Positions 17,450-26,770 of a DNA stretch of 64,000 bases are shown one piece after another. The DNA is from Sulfurovum sp. GTDB lineage: Bacteria > Campylobacterota > Campylobacteria > Campylobacterales > Sulfurovaceae. The position numbers and the translations under genes are program-made. Each line of letters opens with the position of its first letter. The first letter of the stretch is position 1. The notes beneath the pieces were generated by a model. That model did no database searches, was not told the DNA's origin, and saw only the letters and a list, made by a program, of their open reading frames with translations. The stretch is taken from NCBI GenBank assembly GCA_002733215.1, contig NVUY01000013.1, positions 1-64,000 on the forward strand, written 5' to 3'.

Positions 17450-20400
17450 CTACTCTCTTGAAGGATGTATCTTGTTGACCACGGCATAAAGTGCAGGAAG
17501 GTAAACAAGGTTCAGCACCGTACCCCAAAGCAGTCCGAAACCGATGGAGATGGCAATAGGTTGCAAAATGACCGCCTGTCCGGTGGCATAGAAAATGAGC
17601 GTGAACAACCCAAGAAAAGTGGTGATCGACGTGATCAGAATAGGACGCAGTCTTAGTTTGGCTCTTTCATAAAACTTATCGGCATCACTCGTACCATGCA
17701 GGAAATCAAGCATAATGATACCATCATTGATGACAACACCTGCAAGTCCCAGCATACCTATGACCGACGGCATGGAGAGGTTGATCCCCAGTAACAAATG
17801 TCCCCAAAGTGCGCCAAGCAACGAGAATGGGATGACAGACATGACTATCAAGGCATACCGGATCTTCGGGAAAATGAAAAGTAAGGTGATCAGGATCAAA
17901 AAGACTGCGATGACCAGTGAACGTATCATGTCATTTTTAAACTGTTGGTTTTTCTCATTTTCTCCCAAGAGTGTTATCTCAAGACCTTCCTCTTTTAACT
18001 GATCGATCAAAGGCTGTATCTTGGAAAGTACCGTCTGTGCTGTGGTTTGTTTTTTGTCAATGTTTGCAAAAACAGACTTCACTGCACTTCCGTCCAGTTT
18101 TTCTATTTTTTCATAGGCACGCAGTTTTTTTATCTCTACCACATCGGTGAGTTTCACAAAAGACCCCGCAGGAGTGGGGATCATAAAACTCATTAAGGTT
18201 TTTTCAGAATCCTTGCTTATCGCTTTGGTTCTGATCTCCATGACACCATTATCACTGAATGTCATCGCTTTACGGCTGTCAAGGAAGTACCCTGCCAGTG
18301 TCTGCGCGATGTCTACTTCATTTAAGCCCAACTGCTCACCATAAGAGTTGATACGCAACTTGTACTCCATCTTTCCAAGTTGTGCATTGCTACTCACATT
18401 CTTAACATATTCTACTGCCAAGAGTTTGTCCTGCATACGCTGCATGGCAGCAACTATCTCTTCACTGTCACCCGCTGCAAAGTTGATCTGAATATCATTT
18501 TTAATCAGTCCCGGTTTATCTTCAAGTACCCCAAGTTCATCCAGATGGTATTTTTCCATCAGCCCAGCGATCTCAACTCTTAAATCTTTGGCAAGATCAT
18601 AAGTATGTTTTTTCCTGATCCTTGTAGGGTCATTAAAATCAAAAGAGAAGTTGAAAATAGGATTGATATATTCATCGATAAAACTCTGGGGTTCCATATC
18701 ATAGAGTTCCATCGTAATGTAAAAGAGATTGTCACCTGTTTCATTTTCACCTGAGAGTGCTCTTCTTGATCCTACTACAGTAGACGTAGCTTTAAGTGCA
18801 TATCTCTCTTTATGTTCCATGATGTACTCTTCCAACTCTTTACTCATTTTTTGTGTGTCTTCTATGGATGTATCTACAGTACTTTTACCTGTAATGTAAA
18901 GGTAGTTACCGTCAAAACCGGGGAAGAACTGAAAACCGAGCATCTTAATGGTCACTACGGTCAAAACAGGGATCAGCACCACAAAAGTAAACAAGAAAAC
19001 ATATTTGTAATGGATCACTTTATGTAAAAAGTCTTCATACTTTTGCTGGAAAGGTTCCCAGTTGATAAAGTTTTTCTGTTTTTTGAGTAATTCTTCCGCA
19101 TGTAAAGGTAAAAAGAAAAAACTTTCAAGCAGTGAGCCTATCAGGATCATTACCACCGTAATAGGAATGAGAATAATGAAGTTTTTGATCTCTCCTGTGA
19201 GCATAAAAAGCGGCAAAAAAGCGGCGATAGTTGTGAGCGTTGCCAGGCTGACGGGTAGCACCATCTCTTTCACCCCCTGGTAAACAGCTTCTCTTGGTGG
19301 CAAACCTTCATTCATATGACGCTGGATATTTTCAGACACAACGATCGCATCATCCACCACAATACCTATAACAATGAGACCTCCAAGCAAAGAAACAATG
19401 TTGATAGAGTAGCCCATCACATAAATAAAGAGTATACCTACAGCAAAAGAGATAGGTATCCCCATCGCTACGACTGCAGCGATACGCACATTAATGAGCA
19501 GTGCCATAGAGAGAAAGACCAAAAGCAGTCCGAACATCAAGTTTGAGATAACGGTATCGAGTCTGTCTTTTACCGGTTTGGAACTGTCCTGATAAAAGTC
19601 AAAATAGATCTCAGGGAACTCTTTAGAGAGTTTTTCATTTACAAAAATACGTAACTCTTTAGAGATCTTGATAGAGTTTCCTTCTGCACCTTTGGAGATG
19701 ACCAGCGTGATGTTGTTGCGTCCGTTAAAGGTCGACAGCGTTGTATTTTGAGGATACATGATCTTCACATCAGCAATATCACCAAGTCTTAGCTGTTTAT
19801 CTCCTATTTTAAGCAGTGTTGATTCCCACTCTTCTTGATTGGCTTTTCCATTGACCGTAGAGAGAAAGATATAATTCCCCGCTTCTTTAATATCCCCTAT
19901 AGGATAGATATAAGAGATTTTAGACACTGCAGATATGATGACCGCGGGGTCCAGCCCAAAGGCTCTGACTTCTTCATCATTGATCTGTACAGAGACTTCC
20001 TGGTCTGCATCTCCATAGATCTTCACTTCACTCACATAGGGGTTTCTTGTAATTTTAGATTTGACCTCTTTGGCAACTTCTATCAATTGCCCTTTATTGA
20101 GCTTCTCAGAAGAGAGAGAAAGACTGATAAGTGGTCGAACGTGATTAAGTATCCTTGCTATAGGCTCTGTCATGTCTGAAGGAAGGTATTGTCTGCTTTT
20201 GGCTATGGCATCTTTGGCTTTATTGAGAGCATCTGTCTGATCTGTATCATCACCAAGACTGAGTATGATGGAAAAGGTACCCGCTTTAATGTCCGTTTCG
20301 ATCTTATCGATGCCTTGTATGTTTCCAAGTTCATCTTCTATGTCACGTACGGCCATTTTATCGAGGTTATCTGCAGAGGCACCTGCGTATCCGCCGGTAA

Positions 20401-20542
20401 TGGCTATCTTGTCCAGGGCAATTTCAGGAAAAAGTTCTTTGGGAATGTTCTGATAGGCATTCACTCCAAGAAAGAGAAGGAATATGAGCAATACATAATT
20501 GAGACTTTTATTCTGTATAAAATAGTCAATGATCCTCATCAT
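17450..20542 (-). CDS. RND-family efflux transporter permease
   Basis: An inner-membrane proton-driven pump of the AcrB/MexB superfamily, 1030 residues. An N-terminal transmembrane helix (residues 12-30), a large periplasmic loop, a helix bundle with GGLIVIGIVVDDAIVVSENI, a second loop and a second bundle (LAGVVINDGIIMLDFLH) are all present. The acidic pair in VVDDAIVVSENI supports proton coupling. No membrane-fusion protein or outer-membrane channel gene lies beside it, so it is an orphan here. Substrate unknown. It converges on nrdB with only 26 bases between. Confidence 0.92.
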   Translation of the reverse strand: MMRIIDYFIQNKSLNYVLLIFLLFLGVNAYQNIPKELFPEIALDKIAITGGYAGASADNLDKMAVRDIEDELGNIQGIDKIETDIKAGTFSIILSLGDDTDQTDALNKAKDAIAKSRQYLPSDMTEPIARILNHVRPLISLSLSSEKLNKGQLIEVAKEVKSKITRNPYVSEVKIYGDADQEVSVQINDEEVRAFGLDPAVIISAVSKISYIYPIGDIKEAGNYIFLSTVNGKANQEEWESTLLKIGDKQLRLGDIADVKIMYPQNTTLSTFNGRNNITLVISKGAEGNSIKISKELRIFVNEKLSKEFPEIYFDFYQDSSKPVKDRLDTVISNLMFGLLLVFLSMALLINVRIAAVVAMGIPISFAVGILFIYVMGYSINIVSLLGGLIVIGIVVDDAIVVSENIQRHMNEGLPPREAVYQGVKEMVLPVSLATLTTIAAFLPLFMLTGEIKNFIILIPITVVMILIGSLLESFFFLPLHAEELLKKQKNFINWEPFQQKYEDFLHKVIHYKYVFLFTFVVLIPVLTVVTIKMLGFQFFPGFDGNYLYITGKSTVDTSIEDTQKMSKELEEYIMEHKERYALKATSTVVGSRRALSGENETGDNLFYITMELYDMEPQSFIDEYINPIFNFSFDFNDPTRIRKKHTYDLAKDLRVEIAGLMEKYHLDELGVLEDKPGLIKNDIQINFAAGDSEEIVAAMQRMQDKLLAVEYVKNVSSNAQLGKMEYKLRINSYGEQLGLNEVDIAQTLAGYFLDSRKAMTFSDNGVMEIRTKAISKDSEKTLMSFMIPTPAGSFVKLTDVVEIKKLRAYEKIEKLDGSAVKSVFANIDKKQTTAQTVLSKIQPLIDQLKEEGLEITLLGENEKNQQFKNDMIRSLVIAVFLILITLLFIFPKIRYALIVMSVIPFSLLGALWGHLLLGINLSMPSVIGMLGLAGVVINDGIIMLDFLHGTSDADKFYERAKLRLRPILITSITTFLGLFTLIFYATGQAVILQPIAISIGFGLLWGTVLNLVYLPALYAVVNKIHPSRE

Positions 20543-20585
20543 GGTAACTCCTTCCTGAAGTCTCAGATTTCGCGGTTCAATTATA

Positions 20586-21089
20586 CTACAGTTTTTTCAA
20601 AAATGCAGAAATGATAAAGATCATCGTCCCGTTTACACGCCCCTGTATATGTGTCGGGTCACCCGGTACCATACGAATGTTTTTCACGGTCGTTCCCTGC
20701 TTCGCTGTAAATCCTGCCCCTTTGACCACAAGGTCTTTGATGATGCTTACAGCGTCCCCTTCTGTTAAAATATTTCCGTTGGCATCACGTGTCGGCTCCT
20801 GTTTCTCTGTCGCCAAGCCTTCTTCAGCCCAGGCTTTGACATCGTCCTCAAGATACATCATATCAAGCTGATCCTGTGCACCAAGCTGTGTCAAGAGTCT
20901 AAATGCCACCACCTGCACGGCAGGTTCTGTACTCCACATAGAGTCATGCAGACAGTTCCAGTGTTTTTCATCACCTGTCGGTTCTTCTATAGAGGCAGCA
21001 CAGACAGAACAAATGCTTATCGTATCCTCTTTAGGTGCTACGGTATATGCTCTAAGCCCCTCTTCACTTCCACATAAATCACATGCCAT
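20586..21089 (-). CDS. PhnA/YjdM-type zinc-ribbon protein
   Basis: The N-terminal zinc ribbon MACDLCGSEEGLRAY...CSVC is followed by the C-terminal PhnA domain (TRDANGNILTEGDAV, KDLVVKGAGFTAKQGTTVKN). The family is named after phosphonate genes but its biochemical role is not settled. ATG 21089 is preferred over 21215 because AAGGA lies just before it and the zinc ribbon begins at the Met. Length is about 167 residues, longer than E. coli YjdM because of a middle segment rich in Trp and acidic residues. Confidence 0.85.
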   Translation of the reverse strand: MACDLCGSEEGLRAYTVAPKEDTISICSVCAASIEEPTGDEKHWNCLHDSMWSTEPAVQVVAFRLLTQLGAQDQLDMMYLEDDVKAWAEEGLATEKQEPTRDANGNILTEGDAVSIIKDLVVKGAGFTAKQGTTVKNIRMVPGDPTHIQGRVNGTMIFIISAFLKKL

Positions 21090-21141
21090 GTTAAATCCTT
21101 GTTTAAACTTAGCGTATTTTATCCAAATAGTTATAAATAGG

Positions 21142-23016
21142 CTACAGTATATACAAAGAGATATATTCCTCTTTAGGCAGCGGTTTTGAGAAAAGATATC
21201 CCTGATAAATATCACAACCTTTATCTTTTAAATACTGCCGCTGATATTCATGTTCAACACCTTCAGCTACCACAGCCATATCAAGTGTTTGACCCATAGC
21301 AATGATCGTATCCAAGATAATACTTTTATCTCCATCTCTGGGAATTTCATCTATAAATGCTTTATCTATCTTCAATTCATCAATAGATAATTTATGCAAA
21401 TAAGAAAGTGTCGAGTAACCTGTACCAAAATCATCTAGAGATATATTTACATTTAATGTTTTAAGCTCATTTAGTTTTTGCACCATATGTTCATGGTTTT
21501 CCATCATAATACTTTCAGTGATTTCCAGTGAAAGTTGTTCCCCTTCAATAGCATAACGCGTCATGTTTTCTTTTAGTATTTTATAAATGTTTTCATGTTG
21601 AAATTGTCTAATAGAGATATTGATTGATACATTTAATTTTTTATTGGGATTACATTCATTAAAATACGCTATGGATCTACATGCTTCTTCTATCACCCAT
21701 CTTCCCAATTTTAAAATCAAACCTGTACTTTCCGATAAAGGAATGAATTTATCAGGAGGAATATATCCCATTTTAGGATGTATCCATCTGATCAATGCTT
21801 CTGCAGCAATTATCTTATTGCTCATAACAGAAACTTTAGGTTGAAAATACAATACAAATTCATTGTTTTTCAATCCCAGTGGCATATCCTGTATAAGTTC
21901 CATCTCAGAATAGATAGAATGATTGTATTCTTGTTTAAAAAATGTAAAATTATTCCGTCCGTTACTTTTAGCTTTGTACATTGCTATATCGGCACTTTTC
22001 ATCAAATCTATCGTTGTTTTTCCATCTTCGGGATACCTGACAACACCAATACTTGCAGAAACACTTAATTCATATTCCTTTATGATCCATGGTTGATTCA
22101 TACATTTCATTAACTTTTCAATCGTTATCAAGAGCTCTTCTCTCCCAATATCTTTAAAAATAATGACGAATTCATCACCACCAATACGAGCAAATATATC
22201 ATTTGCCCTTATAACATCACTAATAGCATAAGCAATCTGCTGCAATAATAAATCACCAACATCATGTCCAAGCGTGTCATTAATATGTTTAAAATAATCC
22301 AGATCTAAAAATAACATTGAAAAAGTTTTATTTTTATTATAGGTATTTATAATCAATTTTTCCATCAAAACTTCTAAGTGCAAGCGATTGGATATACCCG
22401 TTAAAGTATCACGATAAAGCATATTGGAAATTCTATTTTTTGCTACGATATCTTCGGTAATATCTCTTACGATCCCCTCGATACCAAGTATTTCATTTTC
22501 ATCATTAAAAATGAGATACTCAGTCACTTCAAGATGGCACAATACGCCACTTTTATTTTCTAAGCTCAATTCATAAGGTACATTATAACCATACTCCGAG
22601 ATGAGCATTTTTGTTTCTATATCAGATTTCAATCCATAAGCAAAATGATCACTATATTTGTCAATGAATTCTTTTTCACTAAATCCTAACATATCAGACA
22701 CAGAATCACCTATAGAGATCAACCTGCCTTCATTACTCTTTGTATAGAAAAAATAATAGGGTTGGAGGTTAGAAAGCAGTCTTTGATATTTTTCTTCACT
22801 TTCGAAAAGTTTATTGTCAGTAGCATCATTTGTTATGCTACGTAATTCTTGTATTTTATTTTTAGCTGTATCAAGCATACTACGTTGGGAAGATCTATGA
22901 TACCTTGCCTTATCATAGGATTCATTCACCATTTTAAAAAGAGATAATTGTTGTGATTGGCTTAAAACACCATCATAACCTATACTCTTCAGTTGGTACT
23001 CCAAAAGCTGATTCAT
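21142..23016 (-). CDS. PAS-GGDEF-EAL cyclic-di-GMP signalling protein
   Basis: A cytosolic protein of about 624 residues: an N-terminal helical region, a PAS sensor (about 60-190), a GGDEF domain with an intact IGGDEF signature, and an EAL domain with AEALIRW, DDFGTGYSTLSYL and IDKAFI. Both catalytic signatures look complete, so it may both make and break cyclic di-GMP. The start at 23016 follows a GGGAGG ribosome binding site; an earlier ATG at 23043 lacks one. There are no transmembrane segments, so the signal is probably internal redox state, oxygen or a ligand. Confidence 0.93.
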   Translation of the reverse strand: MNQLLEYQLKSIGYDGVLSQSQQLSLFKMVNESYDKARYHRSSQRSMLDTAKNKIQELRSITNDATDNKLFESEEKYQRLLSNLQPYYFFYTKSNEGRLISIGDSVSDMLGFSEKEFIDKYSDHFAYGLKSDIETKMLISEYGYNVPYELSLENKSGVLCHLEVTEYLIFNDENEILGIEGIVRDITEDIVAKNRISNMLYRDTLTGISNRLHLEVLMEKLIINTYNKNKTFSMLFLDLDYFKHINDTLGHDVGDLLLQQIAYAISDVIRANDIFARIGGDEFVIIFKDIGREELLITIEKLMKCMNQPWIIKEYELSVSASIGVVRYPEDGKTTIDLMKSADIAMYKAKSNGRNNFTFFKQEYNHSIYSEMELIQDMPLGLKNNEFVLYFQPKVSVMSNKIIAAEALIRWIHPKMGYIPPDKFIPLSESTGLILKLGRWVIEEACRSIAYFNECNPNKKLNVSINISIRQFQHENIYKILKENMTRYAIEGEQLSLEITESIMMENHEHMVQKLNELKTLNVNISLDDFGTGYSTLSYLHKLSIDELKIDKAFIDEIPRDGDKSIILDTIIAMGQTLDMAVVAEGVEHEYQRQYLKDKGCDIYQGYLFSKPLPKEEYISLYIL

Positions 23017-23161
23017 ATTAGCCCTCCCAGAGCCAAAAAACACTATTTATAAAAAACACTATTATTAAAAATAATATTATATTTTTTTATAAATCAACCT
23101 TTAAAACAGATAATTGACTTCAACACGGATCTCATTGTGAGTAAGCATCCTGTGCTTATCT

Positions 23162-23941
23162 CTATTTCCCCAACATGATATCACTGGCTTTTATCGTAGC
23201 CGTTACAGAACTTCCAATTTTAAGTTCCATCTTTTCTAAAACAGTCACAGGCATCACAGCTACGACTGTATCATGATCGCCTATGTCCACTTGTACTTTC
23301 ACATTTTCCCTATCTGTCTCTATCTTGCTGATGACACCTTCAAGTCTATTCTCTTCACTTTTTTCATTATGTATATCAGAGAGCAGCACTGTAGATGATT
23401 TAAATATCATAGTGACGATCTGTCCTTTTTCTATCTGCAGATTTTCTACTGCTTCTTTGGTAATGACCGAAACAAGTACCTGTCCGCTCTTCAGCTTCAA
23501 ATGTATCTTTGCATTGACATTTTCACACTGCACAGAGACAACCTTAGCCTGTATCTGATTTCGTGCAGAAATTTGCAAAGAGAGTCTTTCGATGGTCTTG
23601 AAGGTACCGCTTTCGATATCTGTCAACGCTGACAACCTTGACAAAAACCGTGTATGCTCTTCTTTGAGCAGCGCATAGTTTTCTAAAAGTGTGATCCCGT
23701 AAGAGGTAATGGTCGAACCTCCACCATCTTTTCCGCCTGTCTCTCTACTGACAATAGGTTCAGGAGAAAGAGAGTTCATCGTATCCACCGCTTCCCAGGC
23801 ACTCTTATAACTCATAGGCACTGCTTTTGCTGCTTTAGAGATGGAACCGTGTTCTGCGATGGCATGCAGAAGTTCTATACGCTTTTCCAGTAGAAAAGGT
23901 TTGCCTAACATTTCTAAAGTAAGTGGGGAGGAGAGTTCCAT
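23162..23941 (-). CDS. modE: Molybdate-responsive regulator ModE
   Basis: The N-terminal winged helix (KRIELLHAIAEHGSISKAAKAV, SYKSAWEAVDTMN, ETGGKDGGGSTIT) is the LysR-like ModE DNA-binding domain. Residues about 130-260 hold two Mop domains (SARNQIQAKVVSV, LEGVISKIET) that bind molybdate. In other bacteria ModE with molybdate represses modABC. No mod transporter is in the window. ATG 23941 is preferred over 24007 because the longer form would read through the operator at 23982-24003. Confidence 0.92.
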   Translation of the reverse strand: MELSSPLTLEMLGKPFLLEKRIELLHAIAEHGSISKAAKAVPMSYKSAWEAVDTMNSLSPEPIVSRETGGKDGGGSTITSYGITLLENYALLKEEHTRFLSRLSALTDIESGTFKTIERLSLQISARNQIQAKVVSVQCENVNAKIHLKLKSGQVLVSVITKEAVENLQIEKGQIVTMIFKSSTVLLSDIHNEKSEENRLEGVISKIETDRENVKVQVDIGDHDTVVAVMPVTVLEKMELKIGSSVTATIKASDIMLGK

Positions 23942-23981
23942 CCTTGTCCTTGAGTCATAAAATATATCACGATATATTAGC

Positions 23982-24003
23982 GTTATATCTCTTAAGATAT
24001 AAC
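23982..24003. promoter_or_regulatory. Palindromic operator upstream of modE, ModE-box-like
   Basis: The arms GTTATATCT and AGATATAAC are perfect 9-bp inverted repeats with a 4-base spacer, 41 bases before the modE start. It resembles the known ModE box (CGTTATATA-spacer-TATATAACG), suggesting autoregulation. A related half-site CGATATAT lies at 23970-23977. Confidence 0.6.
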
Positions 24004-24039
24004 CCATTTCAATGTATATTTTTACACTCTGTAAAAATT

Positions 24040-24546
24040 CTACTCTATCATTTTAAGTCTTGCAAAAAGTCCTACGGTTGGAGTGTAGCCTACTTCAGTA
24101 AACCTCAACTCACTTTTACTGTCATAAATGAATGTTGTCGGATAAGCTTCGATGTTAAACTGCTTTGCCCACATGCCATCTACATCGTTGATCACTTTAA
24201 AGTTTAAATCGTGCTCCTGCATATACGCTTTTACCTCTGCATCACTTCCTGAGTTGACAGCGATAGTGAGCACCTTATACTCTTTTGAAACAGCTTCTAT
24301 ATTGGGTGCTTCCAGTTTACAGGTAGGACACCACACAGCCCAGAAATGTAAGAGTAAAGGTTTCCCCTCTTCCACTTTAAACATACTTCCGTCCAAGAGT
24401 TGTGCTTCTATCTTTGGCAACTGAGTTGATGCAAGTTCAGGTGAACGCAGATAACTCATAATATTACTTAATATAAAAATAAGCAGCACTATTTTTAGTA
24501 ACTCAATCCCCATAGTTTTTATATTCCACTTCCTGCGACTCATCAT
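24040..24546 (-). CDS. TlpA/ScsD-like membrane-anchored thioredoxin
   Basis: An N-terminal membrane anchor (residues about 14-32) is followed by a TlpA-like thioredoxin domain with the active site HFWAVWCPTCKLE and the cis-Pro segment EAYPTTFIYD. It should reduce or isomerise disulfides in the periplasm and is most like ScsD/DsbE. It follows the kinase gene by 10 bases on the same strand. There are no cytochrome maturation genes around it. Confidence 0.87.
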   Translation of the reverse strand: MMSRRKWNIKTMGIELLKIVLLIFILSNIMSYLRSPELASTQLPKIEAQLLDGSMFKVEEGKPLLLHFWAVWCPTCKLEAPNIEAVSKEYKVLTIAVNSGSDAEVKAYMQEHDLNFKVINDVDGMWAKQFNIEAYPTTFIYDSKSELRFTEVGYTPTVGLFARLKMIE

Positions 24547-24556
24547 TGACTGCCTT

Positions 24557-25411
24557 TCACACTTTCAACTTTTTAAGTACTTGCTCCAGTTGTCCCAGAT
24601 ATCCGCCGCCATAAAGTGCCACATGCACCAAAAGAGGATATATCTGATAAAGAGGTACTTTTGTTTCATAAAAATCATCACTCAAAGGATGGACTTCTGC
24701 ATACGCTTCAAAAAAGGTTTCTCCAAAGGTATCAAAGAGTTTGATGAAAGCCAGTTCCATCTCTCTGTCTCCAAAGTAGATAGCCGGATCGATCAGCACA
24801 GCACCTTTTATATTAAATAATATATTCCAACTCCACAGGTCCCCGTGTAAGAGTGAAGGTGTGATAAGAGACATCTCTATGCGCTTATACAGATCTCGGC
24901 ACAACCCTTCCAACCTCTCCAGTGTCTGTTTAGACAACATCCCTTTCTCATAACAGACCTTTGCCATAGGCATAATGCGCATCTGTCCAAGGAAAAGTGT
25001 CCAGTTGTATTGTGTTTGTTCATTCTTTTGATGAAAGGGTCCAATAGTCGTGTCATAGTAGTATCCATACATACGATTATCATTGCTGACGCTATGCAGT
25101 TTACTTAACAGTTTAGCCGCTTCTATCTCTTGTGTGTATTTGGCTTCTCTGCTCTCTTCTATAAATTCCAGGAGCAAATGGCTTTCACTCACGGCATAGA
25201 CTTCAGGAACCACAATATCATATTTATTAATATCTTTAAGCATCTTTGCTTCTATGCCAAGTTGTTCCGACGGCGCTGAAGTTTTCAGTATATAACTTGC
25301 CTCTGCTGTGCACACCTTGTAGATGTCCCCTATCTGCCCTGCTGTAAAAAAATCTATTGACTCTACTTCATTGTCCAAGATCTCTGACAACTGCATTTTC
25401 AGCATATCCAT
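24557..25411 (-). CDS. Fructosamine-3-kinase family protein
   Basis: The protein-kinase-like fold of the FN3K family shows the catalytic loop LLHGDLWSWNILFN and the metal-binding VLIDPAIYFGDREMELAF. It phosphorylates sugar amines formed by glycation, a repair step. Length 284 is normal. It directly follows the small 73-residue gene (stop at 25412) and precedes the TlpA-like gene, so the three are likely one transcript. Confidence 0.9.
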   Translation of the reverse strand: MDMLKMQLSEILDNEVESIDFFTAGQIGDIYKVCTAEASYILKTSAPSEQLGIEAKMLKDINKYDIVVPEVYAVSESHLLLEFIEESREAKYTQEIEAAKLLSKLHSVSNDNRMYGYYYDTTIGPFHQKNEQTQYNWTLFLGQMRIMPMAKVCYEKGMLSKQTLERLEGLCRDLYKRIEMSLITPSLLHGDLWSWNILFNIKGAVLIDPAIYFGDREMELAFIKLFDTFGETFFEAYAEVHPLSDDFYETKVPLYQIYPLLVHVALYGGGYLGQLEQVLKKLKV

Positions 25412-25633
25412 CTAGTCCAGATCCACATCATCCCAAAACTCATCAAAATCCAGATTTGTCATGGCATTTTCATCATTGATATTCTTCTCCATAAGCTTTT
25501 TCTGCTCAGAGTCAAAATACTGTTCAAGTGCTTCTTCGAGCATCAGGTTAATATCTTTTTTAAGCATTTTGGAGAAGAGTTGTAGGTTTTCTACTGTTGA
25601 TTGTTTAAATTCTATTTTTATATTTTGTTCCAT
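25412..25633 (-). CDS. Small acidic hypothetical protein
   Basis: 73 residues, starting MEQNIKIEFKQSTVENLQ and ending with an acidic DFDEFWDDVDLD. The N-terminal strand and helices resemble ribbon-helix-helix or antitoxin-like proteins, but I cannot place it. It is immediately upstream of the kinase gene with no gap and is divergent from a thioredoxin gene 36 bases away. Confidence 0.6.
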   Translation of the reverse strand: MEQNIKIEFKQSTVENLQLFSKMLKKDINLMLEEALEQYFDSEQKKLMEKNINDENAMTNLDFDEFWDDVDLD

Positions 25634-25669
25634 AAAAGAATTGTAGCGAACTTTTGATACAATCACTTT

Positions 25670-26023
25670 ATGGAACTTACAGATAAAAATTATGAAACGA
25701 TCATCAAAAACAATGAGAAACCTGTCTTTATAGACTTTTACTCTCCCAGCTGCGGCCCCTGCCAAATGCTCACAAAACTGATAGATGAGAGACTTGAAGC
25801 TTATGGAGAAGAAAATGGTATACCCGTGGTCAAATGTGATGTCTCCAGAAACCCGAAACTGGCAGAAGCGTTTAAAGTACGCTCTGTTCCCTTTACCATA
25901 GTAGTCATGCCCAATGAAAAACTCAAGTACCCGGAGTTAGGTTTGAAGCATGAAACCTATTATTTTGAACTCATCGATAAACTGGCGGGGAAAGGATCGT
26001 TTTTCTCTCGCTTGTTTACCTAA
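25670..26023 (+). CDS. Thioredoxin-family protein
   Basis: A cytosolic thioredoxin fold with active site YSPSCGPCQML and the cis-Pro segment VRSVPFTIVV. The C-terminus is extended with a hydrophobic FFSRLF end. It differs from housekeeping TrxA by lacking the Trp before the active-site Cys. It stands alone, divergent from the small gene at 25633. Confidence 0.85.
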   Translation: MELTDKNYETIIKNNEKPVFIDFYSPSCGPCQMLTKLIDERLEAYGEENGIPVVKCDVSRNPKLAEAFKVRSVPFTIVVMPNEKLKYPELGLKHETYYFELIDKLAGKGSFFSRLFT

Positions 26024-26039
26024 GCTCTTTTAGGTTTCT

Positions 26040-26068
26040 CTCGTTCCCACGTGCAACGCGGGAACGAG
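26040..26068. repeat. REP-like palindrome, GTTCCCA family
   Basis: CTCGTTCCC and GGGAACGAG are inverted around CACGTGCAACGC-like sequence. The same outer arms recur at 26656-26684, and shorter or variant copies elsewhere in the window. This type of palindrome is commonly spread by RAYT (REP-associated tyrosine) transposases; none is in the window. Confidence 0.7.
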
Positions 26069-26152
26069 TAAAATGGTATAAAAGTTTTACGTAACAGTCT
26101 ATTTACTTATTTTTGATATCTTGATATATAATCAAATACACAGGAGCAACGC

Positions 26153-26431
26153 ATGAAACAAACATACGAAGTACTCAACGTCAAGTGTCGAGGATGTGCT
26201 AACACACTCACTACTAAACTAGCAGATGAATTTGGAGAAGTAGAAGTCAACCTAGAGGTTGACCCCAGACAAATCACCCTAGACATCGAAGAGTTTAAAG
26301 TCCCTGCCCTACGTAAAGCTCTCATAAGATTAGGTTATCCTATGAGTGATGAAGATTTGTCTAAATTAGAAGGGTTTACAACTACGGCCAAGAGTTTTGT
26401 TTCTTGTGCTGTTGGGAAGATGAATACTTAA
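26153..26431 (+). CDS. Heavy-metal-associated (HMA) domain protein, CopZ-like
   Basis: Starts MKQTYEVLNVKCRGCANTL, an HMA fold with a CxxC metal site (Cys12 and Cys15), in the place where copper chaperones have MxCxxC. The rest shows the normal alternation of strands and helices (VDPRQITLDIE). The 92 residues include a C-terminal extension with one further Cys. CAGGAG precedes the start. It overlaps the next gene by one base (TAATG). Confidence 0.8.
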   Translation: MKQTYEVLNVKCRGCANTLTTKLADEFGEVEVNLEVDPRQITLDIEEFKVPALRKALIRLGYPMSDEDLSKLEGFTTTAKSFVSCAVGKMNT

Positions 26432-26637
26432 TGAATACAAATGATGAAATGCTAGAAGAATATGATTTTTCCAATGGTGTTCGAGGTAAATATGTCAAAG
26501 CCTACAAAGAAGGTGTCAATGTCATCAAACTAGATAAAGATATCAGTAAATTTTTTCCTGATGCGAAATCTGTGAATGAAGCACTTCGTATGCTCATAAA
26601 GCTTGTAAAAGATGATGGGCATATTAAGGCTAGTTAG
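26431..26637 (+). CDS. Small conserved hypothetical protein (antitoxin-like)
   Basis: 68 residues beginning MNTNDEMLEEYDFSNGVRGKYV, a pattern seen in many short bacterial proteins often annotated as antitoxin components. The C-terminal part (KSVNEALRMLIKLV) is helical. It is translationally coupled to the HMA gene by a TAATG overlap. No toxin gene is next to it. Function unknown. Confidence 0.7.
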   Translation: MNTNDEMLEEYDFSNGVRGKYVKAYKEGVNVIKLDKDISKFFPDAKSVNEALRMLIKLVKDDGHIKAS

Positions 26638-26655
26638 GTTCTAGACTAGTTTTCT

Positions 26656-26684
26656 CTCGTTCCCATGCTTTGCGTGGGAACGAG
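26656..26684. repeat. REP-like palindrome, GTTCCCA family
   Basis: CTCGTTCCCA and TGGGAACGAG are inverted around TGCTTTGCG. It is the second copy of the family at 26040 and directly precedes a duplicated fragment of the HMA gene. Confidence 0.75.
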
Positions 26685-26685
26685 T

Positions 26686-26742
26686 AAGGGGTTACAACTA
26701 CAGCTAAGAGTTTTGTCTCTTGTGCTGTGGGGAAAATGGGAT
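26686..26742 (+). pseudogene. Duplicated 3' fragment of the HMA gene
   Basis: About 55 bases here closely match the end of the HMA gene (26369-26425): both contain a GGTTTACAACTAC-like start, AAGAGTTTTGT and CTTGTGCTGT. The fragment has no start and lies directly behind the REP-like palindrome, as if copied together with it. Confidence 0.65.
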
Positions 26743-26770
26743 CATAGGTTCAATAGTGTTTATCCATTTT

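Noticed and set aside
26040-26684. CRISPR array from the repeated palindromes
   Set aside because: Copies are irregularly spaced, inverted and separated by genes; there are no spacers and no cas genes.
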